Assembly (NCBI GenBank): GCA_910586675.1
Contig: CAJUJO010000025.1
Location: forward strand, 1 to 22,573
Direction of reading: 5' to 3'
Origin: an uncultured Christensenellaceae bacterium
GTDB taxonomy: Bacteria; Bacillota; Clostridia; Christensenellales; Borkfalkiaceae
Length of the DNA stretch: 22,573 nucleotides
The notes under the pieces were generated by a model. The model worked only from the letters and a program-made list of their open reading frames with translations, ran no database searches and had not been told where the DNA came from. The position numbers and the translations under genes are program-made. Positions within the stretch are counted from its first letter, which is position 1, and each line of letters begins with the position of its first letter. This document shows, in pieces, positions 6,460 through 13,505 of this stretch.

Positions 6460-7560
6460 ATGAAACTCGGAGTCGTAGGGCTTCCCAACGTAGGAAAATC
6501 CACCCTGTTCAACGCAATCACGCACGCGGGCGCGGAAGCGGCAAATTATCCCTTTTGCACCATCGAGCCCAACGTCGGCGTCGTCGCCGTACCCGACGAA
6601 CGGCTGGACAAGCTCGCCGCGCTGTATAACAGTAAAAAAATAACGCCCGCCGTCATCGAATTCGTTGACATCGCGGGGCTCGTGAAGGGTGCCAGCCGCG
6701 GCGAGGGCTTGGGCAATAAATTTCTTTCCCATATCCGCGAGGTGGACGCCGTCGTGCACGTCGTGCGGTGCTTTGAGGACGAAAACGTAACCCACGTGGA
6801 AAATTCCGTCGATCCTGTGCGCGACATCGAAACCATCAACTTAGAGCTTATCCTCTCCGATATCGAAGCCGTTCAGAAGCGCGCCGACCGAGTCAAGAAC
6901 GCGGCGCGCGGCGGCGCGGACAAGACGGCGGCGCAGGAATACGCATTTTTGCAGAAACTCTCCGCGCACCTCGAAGCGGAACAACCCGCCAACAGCTTCC
7001 CCCTCTCGGACGAGGAAAAGCCGCTCATGGAAAATCTGTTCCTTCTCTCGTATAAGCCCGTCATTTACTGCGCGAACATTTCCGAAAAGGACATGGGCGC
7101 GGACGAAGAAAACATCCCCCTCGTCGGCAAGGTAAAGGCGTACGCAGAAAAGCACGGCGCGGGCGTCATCGTCATCTGCGCCAAGACGGAAGAAGAGCTC
7201 TCGCAAATGGAAGAAGAGGACAGGGCGATGTTTTTGGAAGAGTTCGGCTTGAAAGAGAGCGGTTTGGATAAGCTGATAAAGGCCTCCTATTCCCTTTTGG
7301 GGCTCGTTTCCTATCTCACGGCGGGCGAAAAGGAAACGCGCGCCTGGACGATCGTGAAGGGCACGAAAGCGCCGCAGGCGGCGGGAAAGATCCATACCGA
7401 TTTTGAAAAGGGATTTATCCGCGCCGAAGTCGTAGAATGGGAAACGCTCCTCGAATGCGGCGGTCTTGCGGGCGCGCGGGAAAAGGGAAAAGTCCGCTCC
7501 GAGGGCAAGGAATACGTCGTTAAAGACGGCGACGTCGTCCTCTTCCGCTTTAACGTGTAA
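6460..7560 (+). CDS. ychF: Ribosome-binding ATPase YchF (Obg family)
   Basis: A 366-residue P-loop ATPase/GTPase of the YchF/OLA1 group, a cytoplasmic ribosome-associated protein linked to translation and stress responses. The Walker A motif GLPNVGKST is at residues 7-15, the G3 motif DIAGLVKGAS about 68-77. The G4 position holds ANISEKD instead of NKxD, which is the feature that gives this family ATP preference. A helical coiled-coil insertion (about 125-165) and a C-terminal TGS domain (TRAWTIVKGTKAPQAAGKIH, about 285-366) complete the architecture, at typical length. It has a good ribosome binding site and its own promoter. The NERD gene begins 12 nt after its stop and is probably co-transcribed. 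Confidence 0.97.
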   Translation: MKLGVVGLPNVGKSTLFNAITHAGAEAANYPFCTIEPNVGVVAVPDERLDKLAALYNSKKITPAVIEFVDIAGLVKGASRGEGLGNKFLSHIREVDAVVHVVRCFEDENVTHVENSVDPVRDIETINLELILSDIEAVQKRADRVKNAARGGADKTAAQEYAFLQKLSAHLEAEQPANSFPLSDEEKPLMENLFLLSYKPVIYCANISEKDMGADEENIPLVGKVKAYAEKHGAGVIVICAKTEEELSQMEEEDRAMFLEEFGLKESGLDKLIKASYSLLGLVSYLTAGEKETRAWTIVKGTKAPQAAGKIHTDFEKGFIRAEVVEWETLLECGGLAGAREKGKVRSEGKEYVVKDGDVVLFRFNV

Positions 7561-7572
7561 TCATGACATAAA

Positions 7573-8361
7573 GTGAATCCGCTATCGATTTTACTTCCTG
7601 TACTGCTCCTCATTATTCTGCCGATCGGCATCTATGTTTTATGTCTGATTTTTGCAGGCAAACGTACCGATATTTCCGAGGAAAACAGCAAAACAGGTGA
7701 AGATGCGGCGCAAAAAGTCGGAAAAAAAGGAGAATGTCTCGTCGCACAGCAGCTCGGTCGCAATATAGACGGTGTACGGTATGTCATCAATAATTTTATT
7801 TTTGCAGACGGGAAAAGTTCCGTTCAAATCGATCATATTTTAATCGAAACCCGCGGCGTGTTCGTCATCGAAACAAAAAACTATTCGGGCTGTATTTACG
7901 GAAACGACGAATGGAAAGAATGGACGCAATCGCTCGATTACGGACAAATAAAAAATAAATTTTATAACCCTGTTAAACAAAACAAACAACATATCCTGCA
8001 TTTAAGGTGCATCCTTCCCCGCGGTACCCCTTTGCATTCCATCGTAGTATTCGTGCAAAACAACACCGAACATATCAAGAGCAAATATACCGTTCCCCTC
8101 TGCGGCTTGAAACATAGAATTGTTTCCTATCCGGAACACGCGTTATCCCCCGCAAAAATAAACAAAATATATTTAATTCTATTACGACATATGGATACCG
8201 TCAGCGAGGAAGAGCATATCTACAGAGTTCAAAACACACAAAGAATGATAAATGCAAATATCTGTCCCCGCTGCGGCGGTAATCTGATTCTCCGCAACAA
8301 CAAATACGGATATTTTTGGGGCTGTGAAAATTATCCGAAATGCAGATTTATTAAAAAATAA
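7573..8361 (+). CDS. Membrane-anchored NERD-domain (nuclease-related) protein with C-terminal zinc finger
   Basis: A 262-residue protein. One N-terminal membrane segment (about residues 4-28) is followed by a NERD domain from about 45 to 165, with GKKGECLVAQQL, the catalytic-type QIDHILIETRGVFVIETKNYSG core (Asp-Glu-x-Lys residues of the nuclease fold) and a KQN motif. The C-terminus is a topoisomerase-type zinc finger with CPRCGGNLILRNNKYG, then GCENYPKC. The family is named for resemblance to nucleases and is found fused to many DNA-processing domains; activity of this membrane-bound form is unknown. The only possible start is GTG at 7573, because TGA lies three codons upstream, and it has no clear ribosome binding site; coupling to ychF 12 nt upstream is likely. 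Composition is more AT-rich than ychF. Confidence 0.88.
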   Translation: MNPLSILLPVLLLIILPIGIYVLCLIFAGKRTDISEENSKTGEDAAQKVGKKGECLVAQQLGRNIDGVRYVINNFIFADGKSSVQIDHILIETRGVFVIETKNYSGCIYGNDEWKEWTQSLDYGQIKNKFYNPVKQNKQHILHLRCILPRGTPLHSIVVFVQNNTEHIKSKYTVPLCGLKHRIVSYPEHALSPAKINKIYLILLRHMDTVSEEEHIYRVQNTQRMINANICPRCGGNLILRNNKYGYFWGCENYPKCRFIKK

Positions 8362-8368
8362 TAACGGA

Positions 8369-8396
8369 AAAGCGCACCGAACATTCGGTGCGCTTT
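8369..8396. terminator. Bidirectional terminator between NERD and mscS genes
   Basis: Perfect 12-bp stem AAAGCGCACCGA / TCGGTGCGCTTT with loop ACAT, between convergent genes. Its GCGCACCGA arms recur in the hairpin at 9487-9510. Confidence 0.8.
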
Positions 8397-8418
8397 ATCA
8401 TTACCTATCATCAACGCA

Positions 8419-9369
8419 TTACTTTTCCATGTGCACGACGAGCTGATTGAACGGAATGCCCACGCCGTTCTCGTCGAACATGACTTTGAGCCGCTTATTC
8501 ATTTCCCGCTGAACGGCGAAAATATCGCCCTCGTAGCACTTTGCCGTAAATTGCAGCGTAACGCCCGAAGCGCCGAGCGTTGCAACGCCGTCGTAACTGA
8601 TATCCCCTATCACGCCTTCAATCGTCATTTCGGGCAGTTTGGATTTGATGACTTCTTCCACGCGTTCGAGCGATTCGCCGTACTCGATATCGATAAGCGC
8701 TTTTGCCGTGGAAGGATTAACCGTCTGATTGAGGATGCCGCGGATGTCGCTGTTGTTCACGATTTTGATATTGCCGAGCGCTTCCAGCTTCGTCGTCCTT
8801 ATCCCGATGGAAACTACGGTTCCGCGGAAGCCGTCTATCGTAACGATGTCGCCCACGTTGAACTCGTTCTCGAAGACAATAAAGAGCCCTGCGACGACGT
8901 CGGAAATCAAACTCTGCATTCCCAAGCCTACGACGAGCGTTAATACGCCCGCGCCCGTGATGAGCGCCGTCGTATCGATCCCCCAGATGGCGAGCACGGA
9001 GATAACGATGACGATCGCCGTAATGCACTTGATCAGGTTATTAACGAGCCTGACGACCGTGATCTGACGCTGATTTTTGCGAAAAACTCTGCTGAGTATT
9101 GCAAGCAATATCGTTACAACAACCAAGATAACGGTTACGACGCGAATCGCCTGAATGATTTTAGGAACCAGCGCGAGCAATCCGTTGACAAAACCGTACT
9201 GCGTAATGCCACGGTTGAAGACACTGTCCGCAGGGAAAATATAGTCGTGCAGGACGAACGAGCACACCGTGCCGATCACCATGACGAGGAGCAGGATTAT
9301 TTTTAAGGGGCCCATGCTCTTTACTTTTTTCTTGACTTCTTCCGTCGATTGTTTGATTGCGTCCTTCAT
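8419..9369 (-). CDS. MscS-family small-conductance mechanosensitive ion channel
   Basis: A 316-residue inner-membrane protein. Membrane segments are at about 21-41, 74-96 and 110-130; the pore-lining helix follows at about 132-166 with the Gly/Ala-rich ALITGAGVLTLVVGLGMQSL pattern. The beta domain starts at FNVGDIVTIDGFRGTVVSIGIRTTKL and the C-terminal alpha/beta domain ends near residue 310. Channels of this family open on membrane tension and release osmolytes during hypo-osmotic shock. The start ATG has GAAGGAG at good distance, and a clear promoter gives a leader of about 45 nt. It is monocistronic between two hairpins sharing the same arm sequence. Confidence 0.93.
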   Translation of the reverse strand: MKDAIKQSTEEVKKKVKSMGPLKIILLLVMVIGTVCSFVLHDYIFPADSVFNRGITQYGFVNGLLALVPKIIQAIRVVTVILVVVTILLAILSRVFRKNQRQITVVRLVNNLIKCITAIVIVISVLAIWGIDTTALITGAGVLTLVVGLGMQSLISDVVAGLFIVFENEFNVGDIVTIDGFRGTVVSIGIRTTKLEALGNIKIVNNSDIRGILNQTVNPSTAKALIDIEYGESLERVEEVIKSKLPEMTIEGVIGDISYDGVATLGASGVTLQFTAKCYEGDIFAVQREMNKRLKVMFDENGVGIPFNQLVVHMEK

Positions 9370-9421
9370 TTTAATCTCCTTCCGTCGGTTCGCTTGACGA
9401 CACCGATTTTTCTATGAATTT

Positions 9422-9450
9422 ATAGTAGCAAATTCCGTTGCGGATGTCAA
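9422..9450 (-). promoter_or_regulatory. Sigma-A promoter of the mscS gene
   Basis: Minus-strand consensus TTGACA (9445-9450), 17-nt spacer, TACTAT (9422-9427). Confidence 0.8.
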
Positions 9451-9486
9451 GATAATTACCGGAGATTATCCGCTCCAATAAAAAAC

Positions 9487-9510
9487 GGCGCACCGATATT
9501 TCGGTGCGCC
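9487..9510 (-). terminator. Intrinsic terminator of the 42-codon gene
   Basis: Perfect 10-bp stem GGCGCACCGA / TCGGTGCGCC with loop TATT, followed on the minus strand by GTTTTTT. It begins 5 nt after the stop codon of the small gene. Confidence 0.82.
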
Positions 9511-9514
9511 TGTT

Positions 9515-9643
9515 TTACGATTGACCGGTAGATACGATGTCTTCCTCCTCGTTCTCTTCCGCGTCGGGCAAAATCATGCAATAGCGCGGATTGTGCGCAT
9601 ACTTGACGTCGCTCCGTACGCCGTCCTTCTCTTTCTGTTCCAT
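9515..9643 (-). CDS. Small acidic protein, 42 residues, unknown
   Basis: A short frame with all marks of a real gene: ATG at 9641-9643, GGGAGG about 7 nt upstream, TAA at 9515-9517 and a strong terminator 5 nt later. The product starts MEQKEKDGVRSD, has a central KYAHNPRYCMILPDAE stretch with a single cysteine, and ends in an acidic tail (EENEEEDIVSTGQS). There is no membrane segment. A TATACT -10-like box lies just before the ribosome binding site, without a good -35, so it may be read from the alpha-galactosidase gene whose stop is 58 nt upstream. I do not recognise the family. Confidence 0.65.
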   Translation of the reverse strand: MEQKEKDGVRSDVKYAHNPRYCMILPDAEENEEEDIVSTGQS

Positions 9644-9701
9644 ACCGCAACCTCCCGATTGCAGTATAGCCTGCCGTACCTCTTTTTATTCGGCGGAAGC
9701 C

Positions 9702-11873
9702 TTACTTTGCCTTTTTCTCCGCTTTGTCCTTGACGAACTTTTCAAATACGAACATGCGCGTATATAAGGGATAGGAAACCTCGCGCGGATTTGTTTCGGA
9801 GAAAATTCCGTCGAGATTGACGCCTCCCTTATTGAGCAGATCGCCGCCCGCAACGCAAATCTCCTTCATTATGCCCGAAGGTTCGCGCAGGGAAACGCGG
9901 TAAACGGTCTTCGCGTCCAACCCCTTGAACCGCGCGCGGTAGTTGCTTGCGCCCGTGCGTTTTACGGGAACGGCGACGACCGAAACCGCCTTAGCGCCCC
10001 CTTCCGCAACGCTGATAAAGCCCGACCAATCCCCGCCGAACGAATCGCCCAACCTGTAATACTGCCCGTATTGAATGACCGCGCGGTGCTTTTTATAAAA
10101 CGCTATCTGATTTTTGATTGCAGAAAGCTCTTCCCCGGAGCACTTGGTAAGGTCGCTCTCGTAGCCGAGCAGTCCGCCGCAAGCCACGCGGAAGCGCGTT
10201 TCGAGCGGATTGGAATTGCCCGTCTGATGGTTGGGAGAAGCGGAAACGTGCGCGCCCATCGTGCTCTGCGGATAAGCGTACGCCGTACCCGACTGAATGG
10301 TAATACGATCGCGCGCATCGGTATTGTCCGAAGTCCAAGTCTGCGGCATATAGCAGAGCATACCCAAATCGAACCGCGCCCCGCCCGAAGCGCACGACTC
10401 GAACAATACGTTCGGGAACCGCTCCGTAAGCTTCTGCAAAACGGAATATAATCCCAAAATATAGCGGTGGTAATATTCGCCGCCCCGCGTGTTTTTATCG
10501 AAGCAATCGGTCATATGGCGGTTATAATCCCACTTAACGTAAGCAGCCCTGCACTGCGTAATGACCTTGGAAACGGCGCGGAATACAAAGCCCTGCACCT
10601 GCGGGTCGGCAAGATTGATCATGAGCTGATTGCGCATGCGCGTCGGCTCGCGGCGGGGAACCTTCATAGCGTAATCGGGATGCTTGCGGTAGAGCTCGCT
10701 GTCCTCGGAAATCATTTCCGGCTCCACCCAGATGCCGAAGGAAAGCCCCAAAGCGCGGATCTTATCGGCGAGCTTATCCAGCCCGCCCGTCTTTTCCGTA
10801 TAGTCGAACCAATCGCCGAGCGAGCACGTATCGCTGTCGCGCTTGCCGAACCAGCCGTCGTCAAGCACGAACAGCTCGGCGCCGACCTCCGCGCCTTTCT
10901 TTGCGATGTCCAGAATCTTTTTTTCGTTGAAGTCGAAATACGTTCCTTCCCAGTTATTGACGAGGATGGGGCGCTCCTTTTTGCTCCACTTGCCGCGCAC
11001 GATATGGCGGTTCACGAAGCGGTGCATGCGCACCGAAACGTCCTCTTCCGTCTTACCGTATACGAGCACGGCTTCGGGCGCATAGAAAGTTTCGCCCGCG
11101 CCCAATTCCCAATTAAAGCAGAAGGGATTGATGCCCGCAATCAGGCGCGTGCGCCCCGAATCGTCCGTTTCCGCAATTTCGCGGTGATTTCCCGAATAGA
11201 CGAGGTTGACGCCGTACGCCTCCCCTTCGCGCGAAAGCATGACGAAGGGATTGTGAAACGCCGAAGATGACCCCGTATAAGAAGCGTTTTCAAATTTTCC
11301 GTAAGCAAGCGCGCGTTTATGCTTTGTACGTTCGCACGCCCAAGTGCCGTCGAACGTGGTAAAATCGAAATCTCTGCCCCAGACTTCGAGCTGCGCGGAA
11401 GCAAAATTTTCCAAAACGACGGACTTCTTTCCGCCGTTGAAGAGGGAAGCGGCAACGCAAAAGGCGTCGCTGTCCGCATAGGGCGTATATGTAAGCGTTA
11501 GTTTAAGCTTGGACGGCGCGTCGGTAAATTCCAATCTCAGGCATTTTTCTTCGCCGTACGGGCGAGGTAAGCCGTCCGCAAAGTCGCGCTTTACGATCTT
11601 CGCGCTTTTCAGGCGGAAATCGCAGGCGCAGGAGCCGTCGGCAAACCGCACTAAAAAGGACGGTTCTCTGAAATCGGTTTTTCCCCACTGAGAAAAGAGA
11701 GACAAAGGCGCGTTCCAAGGCGCATTCCCTTCCGCATGCATCAGTTCCAGACCGGAATAGTCGGCGAATTTTTCCCCGAAATATAAATATTCCGTCCTCT
11801 CTTCCACCGCTCTGACGACCATGGAAACGTGCTCCGTTTCCAAAATAAAATAATTTCCCTTAATTTTGAGCAT
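9702..11873 (-). CDS. Alpha-galactosidase, glycoside hydrolase family 36
   Basis: A 723-residue cytoplasmic enzyme (no signal peptide) that hydrolyses terminal alpha-1,6-galactose from melibiose, raffinose-family oligosaccharides or galactomannan fragments. The N-terminal beta-sandwich covers about 1-300, the TIM barrel 300-620, and a C-terminal beta domain follows. Visible landmarks are VLDDGWFG (Asp338-Asp339), KWDYN with nucleophile Asp449, SCASGGARFDLG (about 493-504) and TWTSDNTDAR with acid/base Asp516. The frame extends 84 codons further upstream, but ATG at 11871-11873 follows GAGG with a 6-nt gap and fits family length. A TATAAT at 11896-11901 lacks a recognisable -35, suggesting an activated promoter. 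No sugar transporter gene is adjacent. Confidence 0.95.
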   Translation of the reverse strand: MLKIKGNYFILETEHVSMVVRAVEERTEYLYFGEKFADYSGLELMHAEGNAPWNAPLSLFSQWGKTDFREPSFLVRFADGSCACDFRLKSAKIVKRDFADGLPRPYGEEKCLRLEFTDAPSKLKLTLTYTPYADSDAFCVAASLFNGGKKSVVLENFASAQLEVWGRDFDFTTFDGTWACERTKHKRALAYGKFENASYTGSSSAFHNPFVMLSREGEAYGVNLVYSGNHREIAETDDSGRTRLIAGINPFCFNWELGAGETFYAPEAVLVYGKTEEDVSVRMHRFVNRHIVRGKWSKKERPILVNNWEGTYFDFNEKKILDIAKKGAEVGAELFVLDDGWFGKRDSDTCSLGDWFDYTEKTGGLDKLADKIRALGLSFGIWVEPEMISEDSELYRKHPDYAMKVPRREPTRMRNQLMINLADPQVQGFVFRAVSKVITQCRAAYVKWDYNRHMTDCFDKNTRGGEYYHRYILGLYSVLQKLTERFPNVLFESCASGGARFDLGMLCYMPQTWTSDNTDARDRITIQSGTAYAYPQSTMGAHVSASPNHQTGNSNPLETRFRVACGGLLGYESDLTKCSGEELSAIKNQIAFYKKHRAVIQYGQYYRLGDSFGGDWSGFISVAEGGAKAVSVVAVPVKRTGASNYRARFKGLDAKTVYRVSLREPSGIMKEICVAGGDLLNKGGVNLDGIFSETNPREVSYPLYTRMFVFEKFVKDKAEKKAK

Positions 11874-11895
11874 AACACACCTCGCTTCAAGGGAA

Positions 11896-11901
11896 ATTAT
11901 A
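11896..11901 (-). promoter_or_regulatory. -10 box of the alpha-galactosidase gene
   Basis: TATAAT on the minus strand, about 22 nt before the start codon. At 17 nt upstream only TACTAA is found, so expression may need an activator. No confident cre-type catabolite site was seen. Confidence 0.5.
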
Positions 11902-11995
11902 TCATAGTTTACGGAAATTAGTATCGTTTTTCTTTCAAAAAAAGAAACTATTTTAATATTTTTTATTTGTACGTTATGGGCGCCGCAATTCGCGC

Positions 11996-12289
11996 TCAGA
12001 CGGCGGAAATCTGCTTTTTTACCTTGGAAAACGTTTCCGCTTTTTTCTCGATCATCGTCTTTTCCGCGGGCTGCACCTGATAGTACCCGCGCGCGAGCAT
12101 TTGCTCGAACACGGAAAACTGGCATTCCGCGCCCGAAGAATAGTTTTTCAAGATTTCTTTCCGGAACGCCTTGCAGCTGCCTTCGGTGAGCGCCGCCGAA
12201 TAATAGTTCATGAGCTGCTTCTCCGCGTCTAGCATATCCTGCAACGCGTCCTTTTCCGAAAGCATGATATCTTTTTTCGACTGTTTCAC
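11996..12289 (-). CDS. CotF-family spore coat protein (second of tandem pair)
   Basis: A 97-residue, all-helical ferritin-like protein matching the CotF coat family: SEKDALQDMLDAEKQLMNYY, then ALTEGSC and the ending QMLARGYYQVQPAEK. CotF proteins are components of the endospore coat, though homologues also exist in poorly sporulating lineages. The GTG at 12287-12289 was chosen over the internal ATG at 12265 because AGGAGG lies 9 nt upstream and the GTG overlaps the stop of the previous gene in a GTGA arrangement, typical of translational coupling. Its stop TGA is at 11996-11998. Confidence 0.85.
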   Translation of the reverse strand: MKQSKKDIMLSEKDALQDMLDAEKQLMNYYSAALTEGSCKAFRKEILKNYSSGAECQFSVFEQMLARGYYQVQPAEKTMIEKKAETFSKVKKQISAV

Positions 12290-12483
12290 GATTTTCCCCC
12301 TCCTATCATGGAATAAAGCGCGGCAAAGCGCTGCGCATGAGACGCTGCGATACGCTCCATTTCCTGCGCGAGAGCCGCGTCCGTGAGCGTGTTCGCATAA
12401 ATTCTCGCCTTTTTGCAAGCCATTTCTTCCGCCGTGAGTACGTGCGACAAAACGTCTAAATCTTTCGCCGTCAAATTGGTCAT
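12286..12483 (-). CDS. Small CotF-like / ferritin-like helical protein (first of tandem pair)
   Basis: A 65-residue helical protein (LTAKDLDVLSHVLTAEEMAC ... AQEMERIAASHAQRFAALY) with the length and pattern of the short partners often encoded before CotF genes in Clostridia. Residues suggest a two-helix half of a ferritin-like fold. GGAGGAGG lies about 7 nt before the ATG at 12481-12483. Its stop overlaps the GTG of the next gene by 4 nt. A sigma-G-like promoter is found upstream (12503-12532). It probably forms a coat component together with the CotF product; the partner relation is inference from overlap. Confidence 0.75.
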   Translation of the reverse strand: MTNLTAKDLDVLSHVLTAEEMACKKARIYANTLTDAALAQEMERIAASHAQRFAALYSMIGGGKS

Positions 12484-12502
12484 AAAAAATCCTCCTCCGC
12501 AC

Positions 12503-12532
12503 TTTTATGGACGGAAGAGGAAAAATTTATAC
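12503..12532 (-). promoter_or_regulatory. Candidate sigma-F/sigma-G sporulation promoter of the CotF pair
   Basis: Minus strand GTATA (12528-12532), 18-nt spacer, CATAAAA (12503-12509), close to the forespore sigma-G consensus. No sigma-A TTGACA/TATAAT pair was seen here. The predicted start would lie at the edge of the ribosome binding site, giving a very short leader. Confidence 0.4.
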
Positions 12533-12541
12533 CGATATTCT

Positions 12542-13177
12542 TTATCCTTCGCTGTGTCTTTTCAGAAAATACTCGCAATCGGGCGCAAGCGTGCAATTCG
12601 CACAATCGGGCTTTTGGGAATGACAGACCTGCCGCCCGTGATAAATGAGCCAGTGGTGCGCTTTCGACCAATCCTCCTGCGGAATGGCGGCTTTGAGCTG
12701 TTCTTCCGTCTTGGGCGGCGTTTCGGCGTGCGCAAGCCCCAAACGGTTGCTCACGCGGAACACGTGCGTATCCACTGCGATGGCGTCGCCGCCGAACGCG
12801 ACCGAATAGACGACGTTCGCCGTCTTTTGCCCCACCCCCGCGAGGGAGCGCAGACGCTTCATATCCGACGGCACTTCCCCGCCGAACCGTTCGACGATGT
12901 CGCGCGTGGCGGATAAAATGTGCGCCGCCTTGGAGCGGTACAGCCCGCAGGAGAAGATATATTTTTCCAGCTCCTCCTGCGATAAACGCAGCATTCCTTC
13001 GGGCGTGCCGTGCTCGCGGAACAATATTTCCGTTACGCGGTTGACGCGCTCGTCCGTACACTGCGCCGAGAGAATGACGGCGACGAGAAGCTCGTATGCC
13101 GAACGGTAACGGAGCGCGGGGCGGGCGTCGGGATAAAGCCGTTCGAGCTCCGCAAGAACTTTTTCATAGGTATTCAT
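12542..13177 (-). CDS. nth: Endonuclease III (DNA glycosylase/AP lyase)
   Basis: A 211-residue base-excision-repair enzyme that removes oxidised pyrimidines and cleaves the resulting abasic site. The helix-hairpin-helix is SLAGVGQKTANVV (111-123) with catalytic Lys118; the catalytic aspartate is Asp136 in AVDTHVFR. The C-terminal [4Fe-4S] loop has Cys185-x6-Cys192-x2-Cys195-x5-Cys201. LSAQCTDERVN (36-46) is the usual family signature. All key residues are present and length is standard. The ATG at 13175-13177 has no ribosome binding site; a strong promoter ends 6 nt before it, so a leaderless message is predicted. No alternative ATG, GTG or TTG lies in the next codons. Confidence 0.97.
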   Translation of the reverse strand: MNTYEKVLAELERLYPDARPALRYRSAYELLVAVILSAQCTDERVNRVTEILFREHGTPEGMLRLSQEELEKYIFSCGLYRSKAAHILSATRDIVERFGGEVPSDMKRLRSLAGVGQKTANVVYSVAFGGDAIAVDTHVFRVSNRLGLAHAETPPKTEEQLKAAIPQEDWSKAHHWLIYHGRQVCHSQKPDCANCTLAPDCEYFLKRHSEG

Positions 13178-13183
13178 GGCTCA

Positions 13184-13212
13184 ATTATAATGCCTGTCCG
13201 CAAAAAAGGCAA
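13184..13212 (-). promoter_or_regulatory. Sigma-A promoter of nth, adjacent to the start codon
   Basis: Minus strand TTGCCT (13207-13212), 17-nt spacer, TATAAT (13184-13189), then TGAGCC and the ATG. The predicted start nucleotide coincides with the A of ATG. Confidence 0.8.
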
Positions 13213-13232
13213 GCGCCTGCGGGCAATTGTTT

Positions 13233-13475
13233 TTACGAGTAGACGAACCGCTCGCCCGAAGCGCGCATGAACCCCGCAAAGGAAGAATAGGCTTTTCTGC
13301 CGAACACGAACTTTGCGCGCGGCAAAAAGCGTTCGTCGAACTTGGCGGAAATACCGCAGCCCACGCCCGCCTCTTTGGGCGTATTGACCGCCGCGGCGGG
13401 AACGCCCGCGCTTTTCAAAGCGGAAATAAAATCGAGCGTCTGCGCGCGCGAACGGAAAACGGCTAACATTGTCAT
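13233..13475 (-). CDS. DUF3343 protein, putative sulfur/selenium carrier
   Basis: An 80-residue protein of the DUF3343 family: MLAVFRSRAQTLDFISALKSAG at the N-terminus, then VNTPKEAGVGCGISAKF with the family's conserved cysteine in a Gly-Cys-Gly setting. The family is annotated as a putative Se/S carrier because of genomic links to EF2568-type cysteine desulfurases and selenium metabolism. Here it is divergent from exactly such an enzyme, 30 nt away. ATG at 13473-13475 was chosen because it begins the conserved N-terminus and has AGGTG about 9 nt upstream; a much longer frame running into the neighbouring gene is a shadow. Function is inferred from family and context. Confidence 0.82.
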   Translation of the reverse strand: MTMLAVFRSRAQTLDFISALKSAGVPAAAVNTPKEAGVGCGISAKFDERFLPRAKFVFGRKAYSSFAGFMRASGERFVYS

Positions 13476-13494
13476 GATAAAACACCTGCCTTCG

Positions 13495-13500
13495 TATAAT
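13495..13500 (+). promoter_or_regulatory. -10 box of the class V aminotransferase gene
   Basis: TATAAT five nt before the ATG at 13506. No good -35 is found at 16-18 nt; TTGTCA at 13469-13474 would leave a 20-nt spacer. The same bases contain TATTAT on the minus strand, so the divergent DUF3343 promoter probably overlaps. Confidence 0.45.
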
Positions 13501-13505
13501 AGGAT

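Noticed and set aside
6330..6460. Possible T-box or riboswitch in front of argS
   Set aside because: Only about 14 nt of leader separate the best promoter from the start codon, too short for either.
11874..12125. N-terminal extension of the alpha-galactosidase by 84 codons
   Set aside because: The extension runs over the CotF-side gene, has no ribosome binding site and no family similarity; the ATG at 11873 has both signals and normal length.
12290..12502. 168-residue version of the CotF gene
   Set aside because: Its first half is a shadow of the 65-residue gene in another frame; GTG at 12289 with AGGAGG is the proper start.
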